From Rhizobium rhododendri (lineage in GTDB: Bacteria > Pseudomonadota > Alphaproteobacteria > Rhizobiales > Rhizobiaceae): a stretch of DNA of 64,000 bases. The notes beneath the pieces are model-generated. The model made no database searches. It was not told where the DNA came from and saw only the letters and a program-made list of their open reading frames with translations. The position numbers and the translations under genes are program-made. The stretch spans positions 3,645,687-3,709,686 of the forward strand of contig NZ_CP117267.1 of the NCBI RefSeq assembly GCF_007000325.2, read 5' to 3'. Positions 17,996 through 27,818 of the stretch are shown here, in pieces. The stretch's first letter is position 1; each line of letters starts with the position of its first letter.

Positions 17996-19907
17996 GGGGA
18001 TGGTCCTCCGTCAGCCAGAAGGTATCGGGCATGTAGATGCCGAGGAAGCATGTCGGATCGAAACCGTAGAGCGCCTTTTCGGGCACGTTCTGCAGCCGCC
18101 TGGAGTGCAGGATTGGCTGCAGGGTGCCATTGATCAATCCGATCGAAAATACCTGCTCGGTATAGATGGCCAGCATCTTTTGCCAGATTTCCGTCCGTTC
18201 CTCGAATGAGGCCGCGATACCCCATTGTGCCAGGAGTTCGTTCAGCTGCGCAGCCTCGGGAACATCGGGGGCAACCCCCTGGCTTCCGCCGGACAGGTAG
18301 TACATGCCCCAGAGCGGCCATTGAAGCTGGTCGTCCATCGTCGGTGCCAGTTCGCCGGGGTTCATGTCTGCCGTCGGTACGCCATTGTCGAGCCCGTACC
18401 AGATGGACATCATGATGCGCCCGCCCATCGCCCGGCTGCGGAAGATGTCGCGCTGCGAGGAGCGCGTGAAGGCCGCAATGCCGATCTTCCGCCAGTGGTC
18501 GGTGACCAGCTCCATCACATCGGTGTCGAGCGTGCTTTCGCCCGCTGTCTCAACGGTGATTTCCATCGGCCGCCCGTCGGGCAGCAGGCGCAGGCCGTCT
18601 GCGTTGCGCTTGTCGAGGCCAGCAGCATCGAGCAGGGCATTGGCCTGGGCCGGGTCATGGTTCACCCAGGCCTTGGCGTCTTCCGGCTTGAAAAGCGGGC
18701 TTTCGGGCAGCACGGTGTCGGCACTTTCAGCACCTAGGCCATAGAAAGCCGCCATGTTGATCTCGTGACGGTCGATCGCCATGGACAGCGCCCGGCGTAC
18801 CCTGACGTCGCGGAACACTTCGCGCCAGACCTTGTCGGCACAATTGAGGTTCGGCAGCAGCGCCACGCGCGATCCGCGCGCCATTTTCCAGAGGTTGACC
18901 TTCACCGGGTAGCGCTTTTCGGCGTCTTTCAGGAACGCATAATCGTCGAAATCAATGCCGGTCGCCTGCAGGTCGCTTTCGCCGGCACCGGTCTTGGCAG
19001 CAATTATCGACGACGAACTGACATTCAGAACGAAGCGGTCGATATAGGGAAGCTGCCGCCCGTTCTCGTCGACCCGGTGAAAATACGGGTTGCGCTCGAA
19101 AACGAACTGCTCGGCCGGTGGCGCGGTGGTGTTGTGCCAGGGATCCAGCACCGGCAGGGCCGGATTTTCCGGACGGTAGGCGCGACCCATCTTGATGTGC
19201 ATCTCCTGCCACTTGCGCGCATGATTTTCCTTCATGAGCGAAGACAGCCTGATCTCGTCCTGATATTTCTTGTGAAACTGCTTGAGGTAATGAGCGGGGC
19301 CGGCAAGCACCAACGGCTGCGGGGCAGCGATGATCGGCAGGAAATTGGGGTTCGGCTTGTCCCAGGAGTAGCGCACCGTCAGGGAATCGATCACCTCGAA
19401 CTTCGGCAGGCTGCCATGCGGCCTCAGTTCCAGGGCGCCGCCGCCCGGAGTGAGCTGCTTGTTGAGGATGACGTCTTCCCACCAGTAGCGAAAATCGTCG
19501 ACGGTGAACGGCGCGCCGTCCGACCATTTATGGCCGGGCCTGAGGTGGAAGGTAAAGACCCGGTCGTCTTCGATGTCATAGGATTCGAGAATGTCCGGTT
19601 GCATCTGCAACTTCTCGTCATAGCCGATCAGTCGCGCGTAGCCGTAGATCGTCATGAACCGGAGATCGCTCTGCCCACCGATGATGGTCCGCACCGAGCC
19701 GCCATATTGGCCGGGCTGGCGCCCCATCGCCTTCAGTTGGACAACCCGAGGGCGGTCCGGCAGGCGGTCGGCCATAGCTGGCATCTGGGCTGCATCCAGC
19801 CATGGCCGAAGATATTCCGGCTCAATATCGCGATCTGCAGCGCGCGCCGAAAACGTCGGCAGCATGGTCGAGGCAATTGCACCAAGGAACGTCCGACGGG
19901 TTACCAC
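17988..19907 (-). CDS. Family 5 extracellular solute-binding protein (peptide/YejA type)
   Basis: The 639-residue periplasmic receptor begins [20 protein letters not shown], an RR-containing Tat-like signal. It has the SBP_bac_5 features LQPDILESYDIEDDRVFTFHLRPG and KWSDGAPFTVDDFRYW. Length and overall organisation fit the YejA group, which handle oligopeptides including microcin C-like compounds. GTG 19907 overlaps the ATPase gene stop by 7 bases and has AGGAA upstream; longer readings from 20018 only add Arg-rich shadow sequence. Downstream it overlaps the first permease, so the four genes form one tightly coupled operon. Confidence 0.9.
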   Translation of the reverse strand: MVTRRTFLGAIASTMLPTFSARAADRDIEPEYLRPWLDAAQMPAMADRLPDRPRVVQLKAMGRQPGQYGGSVRTIIGGQSDLRFMTIYGYARLIGYDEKLQMQPDILESYDIEDDRVFTFHLRPGHKWSDGAPFTVDDFRYWWEDVILNKQLTPGGGALELRPHGSLPKFEVIDSLTVRYSWDKPNPNFLPIIAAPQPLVLAGPAHYLKQFHKKYQDEIRLSSLMKENHARKWQEMHIKMGRAYRPENPALPVLDPWHNTTAPPAEQFVFERNPYFHRVDENGRQLPYIDRFVLNVSSSSIIAAKTGAGESDLQATGIDFDDYAFLKDAEKRYPVKVNLWKMARGSRVALLPNLNCADKVWREVFRDVRVRRALSMAIDRHEINMAAFYGLGAESADTVLPESPLFKPEDAKAWVNHDPAQANALLDAAGLDKRNADGLRLLPDGRPMEITVETAGESTLDTDVMELVTDHWRKIGIAAFTRSSQRDIFRSRAMGGRIMMSIWYGLDNGVPTADMNPGELAPTMDDQLQWPLWGMYYLSGGSQGVAPDVPEAAQLNELLAQWGIAASFEERTEIWQKMLAIYTEQVFSIGLINGTLQPILHSRRLQNVPEKALYGFDPTCFLGIYMPDTFWLTEDHPRA

Positions 19908-21787
19908 GTGCGCAATTCCTGGATGTTGGCGTCGCGATGGGCGCGAACGAAATGGCCATCGCCGAGATCTGCGTAGGCAAGTTCTTCGCCTTCGGCCTCG
20001 GCGAAGTTCGGACCCCAATCCCGCTTCGAGCTCGGGCCGACCGCTTGCAGCCCTGCAAAGTCGAGGGGACGATCGAGGTCGGGGAAGGGGACGGCTGACA
20101 GCAGCGACCGGGTGTAGGGATGCACGGGGTCGCGCAATATGATGCCCCTGGGGGCGATCTCGACGATGCGTCCGCGATACATCACGGCAATGCGGTCGGC
20201 CATGTAATCGACGACCGCCAGATTGTGCGAGATGAACAGGTAGGTGAGCCCGAGTTCCTTCTGCAGGTCCTTCAGCAGGTTGAGAATCTGCGCCTGCACG
20301 GAGACATCGAGCGCCGACACCGGTTCGTCCAGGATCAGCAGCTTCGGACCGAGAGCCAGTGCCCGGGCGATGCCGATACGCTGGCGCTGCCCGCCGGAAA
20401 AGCTGTGTGGATAGCGGCTGAGGTAGCGTTCGTCGAGGCCGATCGCGCGCATCAGCGCCGAGACTTTCTGCTTGCGGCCGGCGCTATCGCCGCGCCCGTG
20501 TATTTCCAGAGGCTCGCTGAGGATATTGCGCACCGTCATGCGCGGCGAAAGCGACGAAACCGGGTCCTGGAACACCATCTGTATGTTGGTGCGCAATTCC
20601 ATCAGTTCGTCGCCGCTCACAGCCAGCACATCGACATCGCCGTGGCCGTCGTTGAAAACGACGGTACCGCTGTCCGGCTGGACGGCGCGCATCAATATCT
20701 TGCTGACCGTCGTCTTGCCGCAGCCGCTTTCGCCAACCAGTCCCAGGCATTCGCCCCGACGAATATCGAAGCTAACATTGTCGACAGCACGCATCTCGGA
20801 GCCGGCTCCCCTGTCGAACAGACCGCGCTTTTTTGTTTTGTAAGTCTTGGCAAGATTGCGGACCGTCAGCAGCACTTCCGGTCCTGCCGGCTCGCTCTTG
20901 CGCTTTGCGGAGAATGTATCGATGTTGACAGGCACGTCGCGCAGCGATTTCAGCCGCTCACCGGGCTTCATGTCGAAATGCGGTACGGCGGACATCAGTC
21001 CCTTCAGATAGGGATGTTGCGGGTTCCTGAAGATAGTCTCGACGGGACCGGCCTCCATCACCTCGCCGTGGTAGATGACAACCACTTCGTCGGCCATATT
21101 CGCGACCACGCCGAGATCGTGGGTGATCAGCAGCATCGCCATTTGCATCTTGCTCTGCAGATCGCGGAGCAGCGTGAGGATTTGTGCCTGGATGGTCACG
21201 TCTAGCGCCGTCGTCGGCTCGTCGGCGATCAGCAGCGCCGGGCTGCAGATCAGCGCCATGGCGATCATCGCTCGCTGGCGCATCCCGCCGGAAAGCTCGA
21301 ACGGATACATGTTGAAGGTACGCTTGGGGTCCTGAAAGCCCACGAGCTCCAGCATTTCCTCGGTCTTGAGGCGCTGTTCTTCCTTGGTCGCGGTGCTGTG
21401 TATCCGAAGCGCTTCGCTGATCTGGTTTCCAACCGTGTGAAGCGGGGACAGCGACGTCATCGGCTCCTGGAAAATAGTCGCCATCCTCCCGCCGCGAAGA
21501 GCCCGCATGGGGGCGCTGTCGCGCGACAGGCTCAAGATGTCGGTGGTGACGCCGTTTTTTGGGTCGGTGAACAAAATCCTGCCGGATGCAACAGCCGGAG
21601 TGGGCAAAATGCCCATGATTGCCTGGCTTATGATCGACTTTCCGGACCCGGATTCGCCGACCAGTGCGGTCACCTTGCCCGGTAGGATCCGAAGGCTGGC
21701 ACCTTTGACGACGGAGAGCTTGTCGCCGTAAAGCGAAAACGATACGTCGAGATTTTCGATACGCAGCAAGTCCGTCTCAGGCGCCAT
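19901..21787 (-). CDS. Fused duplicated peptide-importer ATPase (YejF/DppDF type)
   Basis: The 628-residue protein contains two complete ABC ATPase domains in tandem. The first has Walker A GESGSGKS, signature [10 protein letters not shown] and Walker [13 protein letters not shown]; the second has [24 protein letters not shown] and [12 protein letters not shown]. Each is followed by the peptide-importer oligo_HPY extension ([12 protein letters not shown] and [12 protein letters not shown]). It energises the downstream binding protein and two permeases. ATG 21787 ([15 protein letters not shown]) is chosen with GGGGAAA upstream; the frame extends 14 codons further. Confidence 0.93.
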   Translation of the reverse strand: MAPETDLLRIENLDVSFSLYGDKLSVVKGASLRILPGKVTALVGESGSGKSIISQAIMGILPTPAVASGRILFTDPKNGVTTDILSLSRDSAPMRALRGGRMATIFQEPMTSLSPLHTVGNQISEALRIHSTATKEEQRLKTEEMLELVGFQDPKRTFNMYPFELSGGMRQRAMIAMALICSPALLIADEPTTALDVTIQAQILTLLRDLQSKMQMAMLLITHDLGVVANMADEVVVIYHGEVMEAGPVETIFRNPQHPYLKGLMSAVPHFDMKPGERLKSLRDVPVNIDTFSAKRKSEPAGPEVLLTVRNLAKTYKTKKRGLFDRGAGSEMRAVDNVSFDIRRGECLGLVGESGCGKTTVSKILMRAVQPDSGTVVFNDGHGDVDVLAVSGDELMELRTNIQMVFQDPVSSLSPRMTVRNILSEPLEIHGRGDSAGRKQKVSALMRAIGLDERYLSRYPHSFSGGQRQRIGIARALALGPKLLILDEPVSALDVSVQAQILNLLKDLQKELGLTYLFISHNLAVVDYMADRIAVMYRGRIVEIAPRGIILRDPVHPYTRSLLSAVPFPDLDRPLDFAGLQAVGPSSKRDWGPNFAEAEGEELAYADLGDGHFVRAHRDANIQELRTW

Positions 21788-21940
21788 GCAAAAGAATTTC
21801 CCCGTATCACCTGTGACCCGCGCCGGCACACTAACGTAGGCTATAACGGGTGTCCAGTTCGCCGGTTCCAGTCTCCCGACAGAAATCTGCTTCGTCTTCA
21901 GATACCTATCAGAATGGCGCGAAGGAGCTTATGCTTGGCT

Positions 21941-23281
21941 CTACTGGACGATTTTTCCGGGTTGCCGCCGGATATCCTGTTTCTTGGCGTCGCGATGCAG
22001 AAGAATAACTTGCTCTGCCTCGGATAACCCGTCCGTCGCGGCATCGTAGAAAACATCCTGATCACCCTGCGATGTAACAACAGGCTTCGGGTGAAGTACA
22101 GTCAGTTTCTGCCGTACGCCGCGAAGCTTTTCTTCGCCGAGCGTTACCCAATCGCCGCCGCTATAGCCAACGAATGCCTTGCTGGCGACCACTTCGCGGG
22201 AATACTTCTTGGTCAGCGATTGCAGTCTTTGCACTTCGTTGACGGCGGAGCCGAACGCGGAGAATGTCAGCCGGTCCCTGAGGCCGACGTTGCCGAACAT
22301 AACATTGCCGACATGCAAGCCGATGCCATAGCGGATCGGGTTTAGCTTTCTGGACAGGCGATCCTCGTTCAGTTGCGCGACACGCATCTGCGCCTGCGCG
22401 ACGGCAGCAAGCGCTGCCCGGCAGGCAACCTTCGACGGGTCCCTGTGCCTGTCGCAGGGATACACCGCCAGAAATCCGTCCCCGAGAAAACTCATGATTT
22501 CGCCGCCGTTCCGGTTGAACGGCGCGGCTATCGCGTCGAAGAACGCGTTCAGCGTGTCGATATACGCCTGGCGCCCCTCTTTCTCGGCAAATACCGTCGA
22601 TTGACGCATGTCTCCCATCACCAAAGCGGCGCGGATAGTCTCGCCGTCGCCGCGCCGGATCTGGCCGTTCAGCACGCGTCTGCCCGCATCGCCTCCGAGA
22701 TAGGTGGTCAGCATGTTGTTGGCGAGCTTGCCGAGCACCGCCATCTTGGCTGCCAGCGCCAGATGGTTTTGCATCCGCAACAGGGCACCGATCATCTCTT
22801 CACTGAAGCCGCTCGCGCCATCCGTTGCCCACGAACCCATCATGCCTTGCGCCGAGCCGTCACCGAAGGTCTGCACGAAGGCTATGTAGTCGGTGACTTT
22901 CTCCTTGCGCAGTTCCTCGAAGATCGGGAAGTCAAGCGGCCCGTCGCCGTCGATGCGGCGGCGCATATAGTCGAGATTGCTGGTCAGCAGATGGTAATAG
23001 GGGCTTTGCAGGAACCGCTCCGGCTTTTCGCCGGAGTGGCGATAACCTTCGATCGTCAGCCCGCTGGCGCGACGCCAGGTGAATCCCAGCGCATCATAGA
23101 GTGGATGCAGCATCGAAAATGTCAGATGCACACGGGCAATCGGCAGGCCGGATGCGGAAATACGGTCACAGAAGCCGCGCACGACGTTCTCGAGGTTTTC
23201 GCCCGTCAGCGCCGCCTGCGTCAACCACTCCGCCACCTTGTCGAGAAAAATGTCGGAGACGCTGGGAAAGGAGTTCGTCAT
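21941..23281 (-). CDS. Class III cyclase-domain protein with unusual purine-binding residues
   Basis: The 446-residue protein has an N-terminal domain of about 200 residues seen in many rhizobial cyclases and a C-terminal class III catalytic domain. Metal-binding aspartates are present (D224 in VMGDMRQST, D268 in SFLGDGF), as are the transition-state Asn and Arg (N348, R352 in SAFGSAVNEVQRL). The base-specifying positions, normally Lys and Asp/Thr, appear to be S264 and S341, so the substrate may not be plain ATP and activity is uncertain. ATG 23281 (MTNSFPSVSDIF) is preferred over the longer frame from 23368. The same strand carries two other cyclase-fold genes in the next 5 kb. Confidence 0.85.
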   Translation of the reverse strand: MTNSFPSVSDIFLDKVAEWLTQAALTGENLENVVRGFCDRISASGLPIARVHLTFSMLHPLYDALGFTWRRASGLTIEGYRHSGEKPERFLQSPYYHLLTSNLDYMRRRIDGDGPLDFPIFEELRKEKVTDYIAFVQTFGDGSAQGMMGSWATDGASGFSEEMIGALLRMQNHLALAAKMAVLGKLANNMLTTYLGGDAGRRVLNGQIRRGDGETIRAALVMGDMRQSTVFAEKEGRQAYIDTLNAFFDAIAAPFNRNGGEIMSFLGDGFLAVYPCDRHRDPSKVACRAALAAVAQAQMRVAQLNEDRLSRKLNPIRYGIGLHVGNVMFGNVGLRDRLTFSAFGSAVNEVQRLQSLTKKYSREVVASKAFVGYSGGDWVTLGEEKLRGVRQKLTVLHPKPVVTSQGDQDVFYDAATDGLSEAEQVILLHRDAKKQDIRRQPGKIVQ

Positions 23282-23398
23282 GCAAGCGGTTCTCTGGAGT
23301 GGCGTCGGTTGCCGGGTGCAAGGGGCAACTGTTACGGAGGCAGATAAGAACATTTCAGGTTGAGGCAATGGGCACGGTAAAGCCTGTCGCGTAAAACA

Positions 23399-24628
23399 CT
23401 ATTCCTCCTGACGAACAGTGTCAGACCGGGCCCGATGCAATAGTCGACCAGCTTCCGGCGGGCATCTCGGCGCCAGACTGCGGCTGGCACGAAGATCCGC
23501 GGCAGCCATGGCGTAGCCGCCATTGGCGCCATCGATGAAATGCATGTGGTCGCGCGACAGGGGCGTCGGCACGAAGCAGGTCATCAGTGCCGAGGCCTGC
23601 CGGTGCAATCCGTAGCGGCATATACCCTTTGCTTCCGCTTCCTTCAGGATTTTCTCCAGTCGCGCGAGGCGGTCGGCATCGAGGTCGATCGTCATTTTCA
23701 GGCCGTCGTCGAATTTCCGGAAATCGGAATTGGCCGCGACGTCCCGCTTGTAGCGGCGTGCATCGAAGGACCCCAGCGTGAGCCTAAGCTTGTGCAGGGC
23801 GATGGTCAGGCCGATCTGTGCGGCGATGGCGAGCTTGCGGCGCAGGATCCGTCTGTCCGAGGCCGTCGCGCGCGCTTCGTCCGCCACCCCGCCAAGCGCC
23901 AGACCCAGTTCGGGGCCGTCGACCGGCACCGGATGGCCATCGCGACCCTGCTCGGCGGCGATTGCAATGATGCCGGCGACGAGGCTCTGGAACTCCAAAC
24001 CATGGCCGCGCACATCCGGTACCGCGATGACAGAGACGATTTCGCCGTTGCGCGCCTCGATCGGGTTCCAGCGACAGGAAAGACCGGTCAGGTCCGGACG
24101 CATCTGCGTCTGGTCGGCTTCGACACCGTAGTTACCGGCCTTCATCTGCGCCTCGGCCCAGGTCGTGCCGCCGCCAGCGAACATGGCGTAGGAGACGAAA
24201 TCCGTCGGGCTGAAACGCGCCACCCGAACGTCCATTCCCTGTGCCCGGATGTCGGCCATCGGCACGAGCGCGCATCGCAGGCTCAGGTGCAGGTCGGCGG
24301 CCACGAAGGATTGCACGGAGGCCAGCGCCTGGCGTGTGCGGTCCAGGCCGCTCGACGGAATGGCGATGCACGCCCCATCTCCGCCGAATACGAAAGGATA
24401 GTCGGCGCGTCCGAGTGCGTTGAGAACGGCGGAGATGACGCTGGCTCCGGCCATGTTGACGGCCTTGTAGCGACCGGCTGCAATCGCTTCCGTCGAGGAG
24501 ACAATATCGGCAAGAGCCAGATACCAGTCGTCGGGCAGGGGACGATAGTTGCCGTCGTCCGTCACCCCTTCGAAGCGGGTGAAGACCGGCAGGGCACTGA
24601 AGAACGCATCATGTGTCAAATCGTCCAT
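23399..24628 (-). CDS. DUF3095-family protein (adenylate-cyclase-like fold)
   Basis: The 409-residue protein matches DUF3095 as I recall it: an N-terminal LPDDWYLALADIVSSTEAIAAGRYKAVNMAGA, then YPFVFGGDGACIAIP, which together resemble the two metal-binding strands of class III cyclases. The C-terminal half (from about 270) is a separate helical region with DFRKFDDGLKMTIDL and RYGLHRQASALMTCFVP. No biochemical function is established for the family. It lies upstream of the cyclase at 21941 on the same strand, 118 bases away, and may be co-transcribed. The last 30 residues look unlike the preceding conserved sequence. Confidence 0.78.
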   Translation of the reverse strand: MDDLTHDAFFSALPVFTRFEGVTDDGNYRPLPDDWYLALADIVSSTEAIAAGRYKAVNMAGASVISAVLNALGRADYPFVFGGDGACIAIPSSGLDRTRQALASVQSFVAADLHLSLRCALVPMADIRAQGMDVRVARFSPTDFVSYAMFAGGGTTWAEAQMKAGNYGVEADQTQMRPDLTGLSCRWNPIEARNGEIVSVIAVPDVRGHGLEFQSLVAGIIAIAAEQGRDGHPVPVDGPELGLALGGVADEARATASDRRILRRKLAIAAQIGLTIALHKLRLTLGSFDARRYKRDVAANSDFRKFDDGLKMTIDLDADRLARLEKILKEAEAKGICRYGLHRQASALMTCFVPTPLSRDHMHFIDGANGGYAMAAADLRASRSLAPRCPPEAGRLLHRARSDTVRQEE

Positions 24629-24784
24629 AATCCATCCCTATCATATCCCTTTATGTTGAACGAGTGCAGTGACGGATGAGTTGCACGCGACGCGACAGAC
24701 CGAAAACGTCGTTGTCCTGTCGACGGGGCCGTCCTGACCTGCTAGGCGGACACACTCAATTGCCAACCCTGGAAATTCCCGACC

Positions 24785-25264
24785 ATGAGCCGCCTCGACA
24801 GTTTCATTCGACGCCTGAGCGCCCAGCGCGACATACTCGATCATCTGACCAGAGATGTCGCCGCTCTCGAAGGCCCGATCCTCGAGTTGGGGCTGGGCAA
24901 CGGTCGCACCTTCGATCATCTGAGGGAGCGTTTTCCCGGGCGTCGGATCATTGCCTTCGACCGCGCCGCCAATGCCTCCGCCCATTCGATGCCGGCGCCG
25001 GAAGATCTGGTGCTTGGCGAAATCCAGCAGACGGCCCAGGCATTTCTCGGTGTGGATGCGGCACTCGCCCACGCCGATATCGGCACCGGCTACCCTGACA
25101 AGGACGAGATCACGCTGCGCTGGCTGCCCCAGTTGATGGCCGGTGTGCTGAGATCGGGTGGCGTGGCAGTCAGCGGCCTGCCGCTTGTCCACGCCGACCT
25201 GCAGCCGCTTCCGCTGCCGGATGGCATCCACGAGGATCGCTATTTTATCTATCGCCGCAGATAA
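24785..25264 (+). CDS. Small class I SAM-dependent methyltransferase
   Basis: The 159-residue protein has motif I as GPILELGLGNGRTFDHLRERF (about 30-50), then RRIIAFDRA (ribose-binding acidic position) and an HADIGTGYPDKDE segment. The substrate is not deducible. It is transcribed alone, convergent with the FkbM-type gene only 3 bases away. GGAAA lies about 9 bases before ATG 24785. Confidence 0.75.
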   Translation: MSRLDSFIRRLSAQRDILDHLTRDVAALEGPILELGLGNGRTFDHLRERFPGRRIIAFDRAANASAHSMPAPEDLVLGEIQQTAQAFLGVDAALAHADIGTGYPDKDEITLRWLPQLMAGVLRSGGVAVSGLPLVHADLQPLPLPDGIHEDRYFIYRRR

Positions 25265-25267
25265 GAC

Positions 25268-26143
25268 TCAGCCGTAAAAGAGCACATCGAACTGTTCGCC
25301 GGTAACCGGCAACTCGTCGACCTGCATGTCGATCTGACGATCTTCGCTGAACATGATGCAGGTCTGGTAGAAGCCTGCCAGCTGCCGCTTGAAGTCGGCA
25401 GCCTGCTCCGGCCCGTAGAATGCCGGCGTGAACTCCATGTAAAGCGGCACGCGCCGAGCCATCAGGGCGTGCATCGAGCGACAGGCCACCGGCTCGTAGC
25501 CTTCGATGTCCATCCAGATCAGCCCGATCTGACTGACCGCCACGCCGGCCTCTTCGAGGATCTGCGCCACCGGCCTGACCGGAACGGAGATCTTCAAGGA
25601 TCCGCCGGCCTTGCTGATGGCGCTGCTTTTGCCATGGTTGCTGTGATGCTGGAAGAATTCGAGGTTGCCAGTGCGGTCGCCTGCAGCGCAATTGACCAGC
25701 GTGACGCGGTCTTCGAGCTGGTTCTGCTGGATATTGCAGCTGAGCAACCTGACATTGCGCGGATCCGGCTCGACCGTGACGATCCGGCGATAGGCCTGGC
25801 TCAGGGCAAAGTAGATGGTCTGCGTGCCGATATTTCCGCCGAGTTCGAGCAACACGTCACCGCGGCGCTGCAATCCGCGCTCACGCAATACAGCCAGCAG
25901 GCGGTCTACATGGTCGCGCTCGAAATGCCCCTTCCGGAACACCTTGCGGCCGATATAGTCCGATGGCGAAACGCTCATGATGTGATCGCCGCAGTCGACC
26001 GTCAGCGTCAAAACCCGCGACCCTATCCCGCCGATCAGCAGTTTGCGGCCGAACGGCATGTCGAACAGGCGCGTCGCCAGACGGTCGCGCAGCTTGCGCA
26101 GGCGTCGCTTGTAGTTTTTGCGTATCCAAAGGAGAGGGCTCAT
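25268..26143 (-). CDS. FkbM-family methyltransferase
   Basis: The 291-residue protein has the FkbM fold: VLLELGGNIGTQTIYFAL (motif I), RRIVTVEPDPRNVRLLSCNI, the NCAAGDRTGNLEFF segment, and IWMDIEGYEP. FkbM-type enzymes O-methylate polyketides, glycans or glycolipids. The genes around it suggest a glycan, but this is inference. ATG 26143 is chosen with AGGGAAGG 5-7 bases upstream; ATG 26146 is adjacent. It begins 28 bases after the Fe-S cyclase gene ends, so the two are probably co-transcribed. Confidence 0.85.
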   Translation of the reverse strand: MSPLLWIRKNYKRRLRKLRDRLATRLFDMPFGRKLLIGGIGSRVLTLTVDCGDHIMSVSPSDYIGRKVFRKGHFERDHVDRLLAVLRERGLQRRGDVLLELGGNIGTQTIYFALSQAYRRIVTVEPDPRNVRLLSCNIQQNQLEDRVTLVNCAAGDRTGNLEFFQHHSNHGKSSAISKAGGSLKISVPVRPVAQILEEAGVAVSQIGLIWMDIEGYEPVACRSMHALMARRVPLYMEFTPAFYGPEQAADFKRQLAGFYQTCIMFSEDRQIDMQVDELPVTGEQFDVLFYG

Positions 26144-26171
26144 CATCGCCTTCCCTACACCGGCCGCCCGC

Positions 26172-27818
26172 TCATGCAAAGCGGCGGCACTCGCTCTTCG
26201 GCACGATATAGACCTGCAGCGGCTGCGCACGACCGCGCACGGCGATCTCACGGCTCTCGATGCCTGCAGTGTCGACACCGGAGAGCAGCGCGACCGGCTC
26301 CGAGAATACAAGCGCGGTCTCGAACTCCTTGGCAGCGCTCTCGAGCCTGCTCGCGACGTTGACCGTATCGCCGATTGCCGTCAGAGATTTCACGTTGCCA
26401 TAGCCCATCGATCCGACAACGGCCCGCCCGGTGTGGATGCCGATGGCGATCTGAAGGGGCGCTGAGAGTTCATCCGCCAGTTCCGCCGCCAGCTTGTCGA
26501 GCTCGACGACAATCGCAGCTGCAGCCTTCAGCGCCTGCCGGCAGGCAATCTCCGGCGTAGTGCCAAGGCCGAACAGCGCCATCACGCCATCACCGATGAA
26601 TTTGTCGATACGGCCGCCTTGCTCCTCGATGACGCGCCCGACGATGGAAAAATAGCGGTTGAGCAGAAACACGATATCGAACGGCAGACGCGATTCGGTA
26701 AGCGTTGTGAAATGGCGGATGTCGCAGAACAAAACGACGATCTCGCGCTCCCGACCCGGGCTTGCCGCCTGGCTGAAGGCGGGAATGGCCGTCTCGGCGA
26801 GAGGCACGAGCATCGGCACGACGGTGACGTTATGGGGCGGGCGCAGCTGGCAGGCGAGCCTGACTTCAGGTGCCGCACCAATCCTGGTCAGGGTTTTCTG
26901 CTCGAGGGAATCAGGCGGCGGCAGGTTCTTGCCACCCTCGAGCACCTGGACGCGGCAGGTCGAACATTGCCCCTTGCCACCACAGATCGAATAATGCGGA
27001 ATGCCCCCGAGGCGGCTGGCTTCGAGCACTGTAAAGCCACGCGGCACCTCGATGGTCTCGCCGCCGGGATAGCGAATGGTAATCTGGTGCGCCCGCTCGC
27101 TCCATCGACGTCTGGCCCGCAGCAGGAACAGTCCAATGATCGAGACAGCGAGGATTCCGTAGAGCGCCAACCGGTACGGGGCAAGCGCCTCCGACACGCC
27201 GCGGGGTGCGGAGCCTGCGACGCTTGCAGCCTCCCGGGCCCCGTAATAGCCGCCGGGATAGCCGTTGGGGACTTCATGGGCGATCTGGTAGGCGATATTG
27301 CGGCCCATCGCCGCAAAACCGAGCAAACCCAGCACCGGCAGGAGGATTGCGAACGCCAGCAGGGCAGGTGCGAGGCGGCTGTACCATGGGCGATATCGCA
27401 GCCAGAAATGCAGCCCGATGCATCCATGCACCCAGACCACGACCAGTGCGATCGCCTGTCGCATGCCAACGTAGGGCGAGTTGACCCATAGGGACCGGAC
27501 GGTGGAATGGTAGGTGTCGGCAAAGCCGTAGAGGCTGTAGACGACCCGCGTGGCGACGACGTGGTCGATCAGCAGCAGCGGCACCAGCAACCCGGTGATA
27601 ATCTGGAAGGCCTCGCCGACCGGCATCCGGAGCGTCCTGCGAAGATACAGCGCCCGGAACACCAGAAGGACATGGATGACGACCGCACCGTAGAAAAGGC
27701 CGGTGCCGATGGGATTGCGCCATATCAGCAGGAAGATAAGGCGACCTTTTTCCGCTACATGAACGGAGATCAGCCCGAGCGCGTGATTGCTGATATGCAT
27801 CAGCACGAACAGGAACAC
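26172..27818 (-). CDS. Membrane-anchored 2Fe-2S ferredoxin / class III adenylate cyclase fusion
   Basis: Three modules are visible in 548 residues. Residues 1-235 hold about five membrane helices with several histidines (H8, H12, H49, H86, H104, H131, H137) that could ligate heme. Residues 245-335 are a plant-type 2Fe-2S ferredoxin domain with C279, C285, C288 and C323. Residues 355-540 are a class III cyclase domain with D366, K406-F-I-G-D410, T480 and N487/R491, all residues needed for ATP cyclisation. A redox- or respiration-responsive cAMP synthase is a strong inference. The GTG at 27818 is the first usable start, but the frame stays open for about 30 more codons (to a TGA near 27906) with protein-like sequence and no ATG, GTG or TTG, so the true start may be a rare codon. 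Confidence 0.88.
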   Translation of the reverse strand: MFLFVLMHISNHALGLISVHVAEKGRLIFLLIWRNPIGTGLFYGAVVIHVLLVFRALYLRRTLRMPVGEAFQIITGLLVPLLLIDHVVATRVVYSLYGFADTYHSTVRSLWVNSPYVGMRQAIALVVVWVHGCIGLHFWLRYRPWYSRLAPALLAFAILLPVLGLLGFAAMGRNIAYQIAHEVPNGYPGGYYGAREAASVAGSAPRGVSEALAPYRLALYGILAVSIIGLFLLRARRRWSERAHQITIRYPGGETIEVPRGFTVLEASRLGGIPHYSICGGKGQCSTCRVQVLEGGKNLPPPDSLEQKTLTRIGAAPEVRLACQLRPPHNVTVVPMLVPLAETAIPAFSQAASPGREREIVVLFCDIRHFTTLTESRLPFDIVFLLNRYFSIVGRVIEEQGGRIDKFIGDGVMALFGLGTTPEIACRQALKAAAAIVVELDKLAAELADELSAPLQIAIGIHTGRAVVGSMGYGNVKSLTAIGDTVNVASRLESAAKEFETALVFSEPVALLSGVDTAGIESREIAVRGRAQPLQVYIVPKSECRRFA

